Below, piece after piece: positions 56,937 to 64,000 of a stretch of 64,000 nt of DNA. Made by a program: the position numbers and the translations under genes. Source of the DNA: Trachythela sp. YZ-2020 (taxonomy: Eukaryota; Cnidaria; Anthozoa; Malacalcyonacea; Clavulariidae); NCBI GenBank assembly GCA_016169945.1, contig JADLSH010000373.1, positions 1,612,001 to 1,676,000 of the forward strand, written 5' to 3'. The stretch's first letter is position 1. Each line of letters starts with the position of its first letter. Under the pieces are notes generated by a model. It was not told the origin of the DNA. It worked only from the letters and a program-made list of their open reading frames with translations, and made no database searches.

Positions 56937-57160
56937 CAACGACTTTCCAAAGATCATTTTGGAATAGAACAATCAGAACTTGGAACACTTTAACGGACAC
57001 GTTAGACTTAAGCATGGAAAGCCTGGGCTCTTTTAAGTCAGTAATGCAAAAATATTATTTTGCTAAGAACATTTAAAACTATCTGCCCGAAATAGTGAAC
57101 TATTGTTTTTTAATAGACGTTTTGATTAATTGGCTTTTTAGGCTGTTGTGGTTATCCAGT
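56937..57160 (+). pseudogene. LINE 3' end, opposite in strand to its 5' part
   Basis: The C-terminal LINE text FWNRTIRTWNTL and SFKSVMQKYYF reads on the plus strand from about 56937 to the stop at 57074, with a short 3' UTR. It directly abuts the inverted endonuclease-RT part at its left, the arrangement left by twin priming. Confidence 0.7.
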
Positions 57161-57168
57161 CATCACTT

Positions 57169-57210
57169 TCGTGTGTGTGTCTACTGTGTGTGTGTGTGCA
57201 TGCGTATGTG
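57169..57210 (+). repeat. GT microsatellite
   Basis: An interrupted GTGTGT run, possibly the original tail or target of the neighbouring LINE. Confidence 0.8.
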
Positions 57211-57224
57211 TTTATTGTCCAATA

Positions 57225-57430
57225 CCACACAATGATGGAAAAGCAATTAAATGTAACTGCAGAAGAACAAGTGAGAGCCCACTAGACGGAAAGTGTTTAG
57301 TAAATAACATTGTGTACAAAGCTGAGGTGACAACGATTGACGATGGAATTACTAAGGAATACATAGGGATGACGGCCAACTCATTCAAGGAAAGATACGG
57401 GAATCACAAAAAGGAATTTAGAAACGTAAA
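57225..57430 (+). pseudogene. GIY-YIG fragment of a second Penelope family
   Basis: The reading CNCRRTSESPLDGKCLVNN leads into IVYKAEV, EYIGMTANSFKERYGNHKK and FRNVND, the same linker and nuclease start as in the 13-22 kb elements but clearly diverged in sequence. It is cut at about 57430 and continues into an unrelated LINE fragment. Confidence 0.85.
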
Positions 57431-57482
57431 CGACGTTTGTGCTTATTAGATTTTTCAAAGGCATTCAACGAAATTGACCATT
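57431..57482 (+). pseudogene. Tiny LINE RT motif A fragment
   Basis: CLLDFSKAFNEIDHY is the motif A region of a LINE reverse transcriptase fused straight onto the Penelope fragment. It is only about 50 bases long. Confidence 0.6.
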
Positions 57483-57483
57483 A

Positions 57484-57615
57484 CATGTAATATATACAAA
57501 CCGCACAAGAGGTCTTTATCAGATTTAAAACATCGAGGCGCAGCCGAGTGTTTAAGATCTGATAAAGGCCGAACTGTAAGGTTTGTATATGACTTCTAAA
57601 ATGACTCGTTTTGTA
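57484..57615. mobile_element. Hairpin MITE with ATACAAACC ends
   Basis: TATACAAACCGCACAAGAGG and GTCTTTATCAGAT on the left are inverted as ATCTGATAAAGGCC and AAGGTTTGTATA on the right, with a short centre near 57545. Confidence 0.75.
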
Positions 57616-57765
57616 TACGCTCACTGCCGTTGGAATTTTGAAGATTGATGTTATCTACGCTGTAAAAATTGAAGGAGATCTGCTACGGGCCGGGTTGAAT
57701 ACGTTGAAAGGTCTTGAAACATTGAACAAAGCAACTAAGTTGACGTGACGACGATTTAGGAGAAT

Positions 57766-57917
57766 AGGGAACTTTAGATTTGAATGGCTAGAACGACTAC
57801 AGATTTTTCCGTTAAATATCTGCTATAAATATCTACGTGAGTTTGTATTAGCAGATATTTAACGGAAAAATCTCGTAGTCGCTCGCAACCGTCGTCAACT
57901 CTAAAGTTCCCTATTAA
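57766..57917. mobile_element. Hairpin MITE with TAGGGAACTTTAGA ends
   Basis: AATAGGGAACTTTAGA, AACGACTACAGATTTTTCCG and TTAAATATCTGCTA on the left are inverted on the right, ending CTCTAAAGTTCCCTATT. The centre is about 25 bases. Confidence 0.82.
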
Positions 57918-58446
57918 GTTGTGTGGGACTGAAACTGGCGTATGGACCGCGCAGTGATGGTGTCAAATGGGGACTGAAACTGACGTACGAATATTGAGTT
58001 CATGCACTTGTCAGCATTCGCCGCCATTTTGCCAGTAAGTGTCGCACACGTCATCTAGCGGGTGCAATTTGTAATTCGCGAGGCGAAAAGTAAGGACACG
58101 AAAATTTAGGGTGGCATGGTATGGCATGATACCAAGTGAGACATCTGATTCAATCTGTAATCTGTATCCAGATACCGCATTTTCAAGTCACGTCGTCGTC
58201 ATCAAGCAATGATTAATCGATGAAAATCGCACGATGATGTAACGGCTATTTTGTTCGGAATCAATCAACAACCGCCTTGCGTCAAGCTTAGCGGGCATTG
58301 CTATAAAGTATTTGATCGAAAGTAAAATGTTTATGAAATATTTTTCAATTTCTAGGGGGAAATGTGAAAGATACAGGGGTAAGTTATCGCAATGAGTATG
58401 CATGCTAAGTGTAAATAGTAGCCTCCTCAATCTCGGTTTCTAAACC

Positions 58447-58516
58447 AGAATATTTAACACCTATTCGTATTAAGGTAGTCCAGAATATTTAACACCTATT
58501 CGTATTAAGGTAGTCC
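58447..58516 (+). repeat. 35-bp tandem duplication
   Basis: AATATTTAACACCTATTCG followed by TATTAAGGTAGTCCA occurs twice in succession. Confidence 0.85.
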
Positions 58517-59619
58517 AATACAACAAACCTATAAACTAATATCAGTAACAGTCTTTAATCATACTTTTCCAAGCCAGATGCGGAGTGCGCAGACCAAAGC
58601 GTAATATATGGCTAGGGGAATGGGATACCGAAATTTGCCTGACTATTCACACGGCTTATTTTTACGTATATAAGCAGACTAAAAGATTACAACAGACTTT
58701 ATTTTCACTTAATTTTATTGTTCAACAGTTATTTTCACTTTTCTTTGAGAGTTTTATTTTAAATTTGATATTTTGATCCGCATTTCCCCCCCTCTTAAGA
58801 AAGGACAATACAATACAATTTAATAATAAATTTGTCACACAATTATTTACAATGTCAAAGTAATTATGAAAATAATATTAGATATAGTCTATAAATTGAA
58901 AGTGACTGGGCACCCAAAATAATTATTAAGAGCTAATCGAGTTTAGTGCTCCCATTCAGCATAAACTATGAATTAGTAAGAGCTAAAATTTCAAAAGACG
59001 AAACACAATAAGCAACAAACAAAGAAACGAGCAATAACAAACGAACATGCAAAAACATGCATATATATATACAAACATGCAAAACTATAACATGGGTAAG
59101 ACAATACTTGAGCAACTATATGAAAGTGCGAAAGGGATGGTTTTCCCTCATTCATCCTTAAATCATGATCAAGTATTTAGTTTTGGTTCCATATTTTTTA
59201 GAGAACATATCACAAATGAACGAGTTTGATATTGAAAGCGGTAAGATTATACGCATTCTAACTTAACTATTTTTTGACTTAACTTTTCGTTATCTCTTGT
59301 GACTCGTTAGCCATGCAGAAAGCTATTTCTCTATGTAAGGCGGAGCGACGGGACAGATCCTCAAATCACTATAAATTTCCGAAACATGACTTTCACGAGG
59401 TCGAACAAAATCGAAAATTATCGAAATCATGCATGTACCGTTCTATTTAGTTCAATGGTTTGTACAAGCTAGTGGCTAGAAAAGGGAAAAGGCCCGTGTG
59501 TGAACAAGTACTGCAAATTAAACCTGATATTGACTGGATATTTTCCTCATCAATTAGTTCTGAATAATTACAAGATCTTCATTCGACGAGTGAGGAACAC
59601 GATCAAGATCGATTATGAT
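58517..59619. other. No gene seen
   Basis: Only short AT-rich frames occur. A doubled AACATGCA motif near 59044-59080 is the only repeat noted. Confidence 0.4.
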
Positions 59620-59690
59620 CTATGAAGAATAGAAGCGGGCCAAGAATCGATCCCTGCGGTACTCCACACTTTACTGCTCTTGCACTGTAA
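59620..59690 (-). pseudogene. LINE RT fragment
   Basis: On the minus strand, AVKCGVPQGSILGPLLFFID is an unmistakable LINE RT segment (motif B region), flanked on both sides by unrelated DNA. Confidence 0.75.
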
Positions 59691-60010
59691 AAACTGATAG
59701 GTTAAAATAAACAAAAACAATAGGTTATTTGGGTTGGTCTAGAACAACCGGTTTAAAATAGGTTATTTAAATAGGTAGAAATAACTAAAACTAAATAGGT
59801 TAAAACAAACCATTTCTAGCGGGTTATTTTAACCTATAATATAAAGGCTATTTTAACCAATAATTAATTGGTCAATTTAAAAATAGTTAATTGTACCTAT
59901 TTAAAATATGTTATTATAACATGTATTTTTAAGTTAAAACAACCTAAATTTAAACCGTTAAATCTACTCAAGAGATATAGGTTGTTTTTGCCAAATAAAT
60001 ATAGGTTCTT
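59690..60010. repeat. Degenerate AATAGGTTAAAAT repeat cluster
   Basis: The phrase ATAGGTTATTT/ATAGGTTAAAA and its inverse AACCTAT occur about a dozen times in both orientations. It is a decayed palindromic minisatellite or MITE. Confidence 0.65.
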
Positions 60011-60729
60011 TTTACTTATAAATATTTGGTCAATCTCACTCAGGTATTTTTATAATGGAATACATTGCAATTGTAGAGTTGGTATCCCCTGGATATCGCA
60101 AATTTTAAGCCTTGCAATGGCTACCTATATTTCAAAATATTTCTATAATTTAGGGAAAGTATGTTAAAAATACAGTGATGACAAGCCAATGCCAAGTCAG
60201 GTGGTGCAAAAGATTAATATGAAGTGTGTGGAGGCAAGGCAGCCCCAGAAGCCCCGCAAGACTTGCGACTGTTAATACAAATACTATAGTGTGATAGAAA
60301 ACATTTGGTATATATGGTTATATTGGTACCAAAAAGACACTAACTTAAAGGAACATTCACATTTCACACTAAATCTTTAAGGGACCTTTTTCTTAGTTTT
60401 TATTATACCGTGGAAGGGGGTGCACTGGGATACTGTGGTGGATTGGTATTTAAACTATGCATATAATAGGAATATTATGCTTCCTTAATAATTATTATTA
60501 ATGCATTTCTATACAGCGTGTGTGTCCAATAATCAATATATTACAATTATTAAAGACTTGCTTAGTATACATATTTGTCAGATTGTTTTTTAATACTAAA
60601 TGTATATTGCTGGCCAAGGGCAAGGTATAAATTTCTGTATATTCAGTATTGCTCTCAGTCTTCCAACTATGCCTATGGGAAACTATGTATATAATATTTG
60701 TTTTGAGTTCTTGTTAAATTTATTAACAT

Positions 60730-61380
60730 TTCAACCGTTTTATGGTACTATATAGTGCAGAAACAGTGGACGTTCCATATTTCCATGTATGGTGTAAGAT
60801 GATGGTTTAATACCATAGTTTTCCCATAGTCTGCAGAATACATGGAAAAACCATGGGCATTTCATATACTTCCCATGAACATGCATGGCTTTTCTATGGG
60901 AAATTTTAAATGTCCTACATTTGCCATATATATGTTTTTTTACATGAGAAGAAGAAGCCCATAGCAAAGCGATAGTGTGGAAATTCTATGGAAATTGAAT
61001 ATGGTTTTTATATGGGAGGAAGAAGCCCATAGCAAAACCATAGTGTGGAAATTCTATGAAAAAATGACCAATTTCCTACATTTTCCATACCTATGGATAT
61101 GATATGGAAATAAGAAGCCCATTGCAAAACCATAGAGTGGAAATTCTATGGAAATTGAATATGGGTTTTATATGGGAGGAAGAAGCCCATAGCAAAACCA
61201 TAGTGTGGGAATTCTATGAAAAATTTCCTACATTTTCCATATCTATGGATATTATATGGAATAAGAAGCCCATGGTAAAACCATATCAATCCCCATACAT
61301 AAGCCATAGTTCAAGCCATATATTTTCCATACTTGGCCCATATATGGCCCATATACCTACGTTTGGTAAGGGACATAGTA
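60730..61380 (+). repeat. Satellite-like repeat with alternating 68- and ~87-bp units
   Basis: GAAGCCCAT starts at 60954, 61022, 61114, 61182 and 61264, so spacings are 68, 92, 68 and 82. The alternating units share CCATAGTGTGGAAATTCTATG and CCTACATTTTCCATA. The flanks on both sides hold looser CCATAT/TATGG copies. Confidence 0.82.
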
Positions 61381-61504
61381 ATATAAACATTTTTCATTAA
61401 ATTTCAAGAAAAACAAGTTAACAACCTCTTTACTCTTCTAATATTATCCGTAGATTTCCACACACATTGTATAAAATATTGTACGAAACACGGTAATCCT
61501 TCCA

Positions 61505-61745
61505 GGGGCCGGTTGTACAAAGCCTGTTTAGCTTAAACAGTGGATAACTCGAAAATATAGATCAAGTCTATACAGTCATCGAACAACCAAGCTAAAATAT
61601 TTCAACTTTAATAGAACAATTATATTTGCAACTACATATTAAGGGCATAAGATTTAAATTCAGTCATTCACCAAATGTGTGAAAGTGTTTTTTAATTTTG
61701 GCTTATCCACCGTTTAAGCTAAACGGCCTTCGTACAACCGGCTCC
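61505..61745. mobile_element. 241-bp MITE with GGGGCCGGTTGTAC ends
   Basis: GGGGCCGGTTGTACAAAG and TTTAGCTTAAACAGTGGATAA on the left are inverted on the right, which ends GTACAACCGGCTCC. It abuts the LINE endonuclease fragment. The target duplication is unclear (CAG at best). Confidence 0.75.
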
Positions 61746-62216
61746 AGAACTGTACAGTGGACTCGTAACTATTATTTCAAAATTTATGTTCTCTTTTAAA
61801 GTTTGATTTGTAAGTACTAAGTCCAATATGTTCGATCCACGTGTTGGACTGCGCACCAGTTGCTTTAGTTGAAAATTGCGCTTCAAGATATTGATATCCA
61901 GCTTATTGAAATCACCCGCGATAATAATGGCATAACCAGGATGCAGACCCTCGACCTTCGTTAAGGATTCGAAAAGATACTTGAGATTTTCATGGTCGTT
62001 TGAAGATGGGGGATGATAAACACAAGCAAGAATGACGCATGTCACACCTCTTGGTAGTCTGTTTGGTCTAGTGTGAACCCAAAGTACCTCAAAATTTGGA
62101 TTTTCGAGCTCATCCAGGCGTATGCATTTTATGTCTTCTCTGATGTATATACAAACCCCTCCATGTAATCCAAATAAAAGGTCACGCCTTATCAGATTAA
62201 AGTTCTCTTCATTCTT
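61746..62216 (-). pseudogene. LINE endonuclease part, inverted relative to its RT
   Basis: On the minus strand, the endonuclease text LFGLHGGVCIYIREDIKC leads to VILACVYHPPSS, IIIAGDFNKLDIN, and RSPTRGSNILDLVLTN. It ends at about 61750. It lacks the N-terminal start and the final SDH motif. It joins the plus-strand RT part head to head near 62210. Confidence 0.88.
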
Positions 62217-63100
62217 ATGATTAATGATCTAAGAACTCCAGAGAGCGATTGTTGGATTGTTGAAGTTGTAAGCAAAGGCAACACAAGCACAATACAAAAC
62301 TCTGTCGACGTCGTACAAAATTGGTCTATCATGAACAAGCTACAACTCCATGACTCCAAATGTAAAGAATTAAGGTTTGGTTTTACAAGATCTGGTCATG
62401 CTTCACTACATGAGAATGTCGTAGTCTGCGGTAACCAACTTGAAGTTGTCACCCACGCTAAGATTCTTGGCCTGACTATTAGCAGTGACTTGAAATGGAA
62501 TAAACATATTCTTAACACTATCAAGAAGGCGAACAAGCGGTTCTACTTGATTGTCCAACTTAAACGTGCAAAGGTTCCAACTGCAGATATTCTTAACTTT
62601 TATTGTGCCTGCATTAGGCAAATTTTGGAATATTGTTGCCAAGTGTACCACTATGGATTACCATGCTATCTTTGTAACGCCATTGAACGGGTGCAAAAAC
62701 GTGTTATGTCTATCATATACCCAAATTCAAGTTATGACGACAGCCTTGCTCTTAGTGGCATTTCTAAACTTAGTAGTAGACGTGAAGAAGCATGTATAAA
62801 ACTTTTTAATAAAATAGTTAACATTCCTGATCACAAGTTGGCGTATCTCTTGCCCCCTAAACAGGAAACAAAGTATGATTTGAGACTGTGAACACAAATA
62901 GATTGTTAAACTCTTTTTTCCTTCGGCGGTTAAAACTTTTAATATAGCTAACTGTAAATAGATTTAAATTGAGTTGATAAAGTCGTGTAAATATTCTCCA
63001 ATAATTGTATTTTAATCTATACGTTATGTATTTTGCACACAATTCAGCTCTGTAGCTGCAAAGTGTAATTTATTAATAAACTATTCTATTCTATTCTACA
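62217..63100 (+). pseudogene. LINE RT C-terminal part, 3' UTR and TTCTA tail
   Basis: A 224-residue open frame runs from MINDLRTPESDCW through VVQNWSIMNKLQLHDSKCKE, KILGLTISSDLKWNKHI and CCQVYHYGLP to the stop at 62891. The YADD box is replaced by sequence near CWIVE, so it is inactive. The 3' UTR ends at a TATTC repeat (63081-63098). It is the least decayed LINE frame in the window. Confidence 0.92.
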
Positions 63101-63782
63101 AGTATTTTATGGAATGCCAGCATACTTAAAGCAGAACTCTTGTAAGGGTCATGCAAAATACATGTACAATCGATTAAAAACCTATGTAATCAGGCAGAGA
63201 AATAAAGGCATGCGGCAGGGGGTAAATTTCCTTTTTGGAGCTATTAAGAGACTTAATCGCACTGAGCAATAAATTTTATTTACACCGTCTGAAGATCGGG
63301 TAAATTTTCACCATAAGCTGTTTTTCGAATGAGTATTATCCCGTATTACATAATTTTCTCTTATTGCATTATCCAGTTTTCATATATCCTCCATAGGTGT
63401 TTTCATTTCTTTTATCACCCAGTTGAAATTCATTTAATTTTCCATTATTAAATTATTTACCATTACCAGATTTAAACTGCATAAACCAATATTCATAATA
63501 AAAATTAAAATGAACTGCAATTTTTCCGTAATCAATCTGTTCCAACTTAAAAACCATATCAGGCATTAAAATAGTGTGTTTTTGACACACTTTGTGTCCT
63601 TGTAAAAGGCGAATGTGTACTTAAAAATAACAGACAAATATATATAATTTAAATTTGAGAATTTGAAATAGTTATTTGTTTTTAAGTATATAAAATGCTT
63701 CAATTTAAAATAATATAATCCAGAGTTTTCTGTCTGGCTGAACAAAATTCTGGAAGTCCCTGAGCCCGAGTGCCGACTTCCG

Positions 63783-63870
63783 GCACAGTATAGAGACGAC
63801 CAGCAGTAGGGCCACTCATTTGAAATTTTGTGTGGCCGCTCATTGCGCACTGGTCGTCTCTATACTGTGC
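63783..63870. repeat. Perfect 21-bp inverted repeat, 88-bp hairpin
   Basis: The 21 bases from GCACAGTATAGAGACGACCA at 63783-63803 are exactly inverted at 63850-63870. The 46-base loop contains a second short pair (GGCCAC / GTGGCC). It could be a small MITE or a precursor-like hairpin; no expression evidence is available. Confidence 0.8.
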
Positions 63871-64000
63871 TTCAGGTATTGCAATGAGCCTGCTTTGTAA
63901 TTTCAGTGATTGTTTATTTCAAACAACACATGCAAGAACTTTGAGAGGTATGTGCTTTTGTTATTTAAATCTATAAATTTGTAATGCAAATCTAACCATC

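Noticed and set aside
59690..60167. 99-residue frame in the AATAGGTT repeat cluster
   Set aside because: The residues are dictated by the degenerate repeat and show no domain.
1..64000. CRISPR arrays, operons, tRNA or rRNA genes
   Set aside because: No regularly spaced short direct repeats with unique spacers were seen and no RNA gene was recognised by eye; a tRNA scan could still find a decayed one.

Overview
The window reads as animal nuclear DNA, most likely cnidarian. It is AT-rich and almost gene-free, and it is packed with retroelements: Mag-like Ty3/gypsy, BEL/Pao, Penelope-like elements (PLEs) with a GIY-YIG nuclease, and CR1/L2-like LINEs. There are also dozens of short inverted-repeat DNA elements. 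No bacterial, viral, tRNA or rRNA gene was seen. The lineage is inferred from the repeat repertoire and from cnidarian-looking exon fragments, and a database search could overturn it. Almost every coding stretch carries frameshifts or stops, so the window is mostly a graveyard of nested insertions. Boundaries given to the base rest on target duplications or splice sites; other boundaries are good to roughly 10-30 bases.

Region by region. 1-2532: the 3' end of a gypsy element with its LTR, abutting a MITE. 2564-2953: a broken minus-strand host-like exon. 2954-10965: mostly unannotatable AT-rich DNA with small MITEs and a ~213-bp tandem array (7571-8790). 10995-12885: an element with ~230-300 bp inverted arms. 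12912-21950: a Penelope complex made of a truncated minus copy head-to-head with a plus copy, with terminal repeats carrying hammerhead ribozymes. A two-ORF LINE (15137-19489) is inserted in the plus copy, and the end nuclease domain occurs three times in alternating orientation. 22874-25985: a decayed gypsy gag-pol interrupted exactly at TTAA by a 979-bp DNA element. 26231-29260: an ankyrin fragment, a LINE, and degenerate coding. 30226-34299: a minus-strand host gene candidate with three phase-compatible exons. 33049-33968 and 35454-36345: two more copies of the TTAA element.

36456-42905: a BEL/Pao relic split by a 3.2-kb fold-back element with an 8-bp target duplication. 42906-46640: nested inverted repeats holding a Harbinger-like MITE whose empty site survives in the opposite arm. 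46985-50823: two exon candidates, a run of CACCCTG hairpins, and another long-TIR element. 51004-54010: a MITE, a gypsy 5' LTR with primer site, a hairpin, and direct repeats. 54329-57480: mosaic LINE pieces with a duplicated MITE and a PLE fragment. 57484-63870: hairpins, satellite-like repeats, and a LINE with an inverted 5' part.

There are no operons. The functional relations visible are those of nesting, which gives relative insertion ages, and of shared families, in which non-autonomous elements depend on transposases that are not encoded here.
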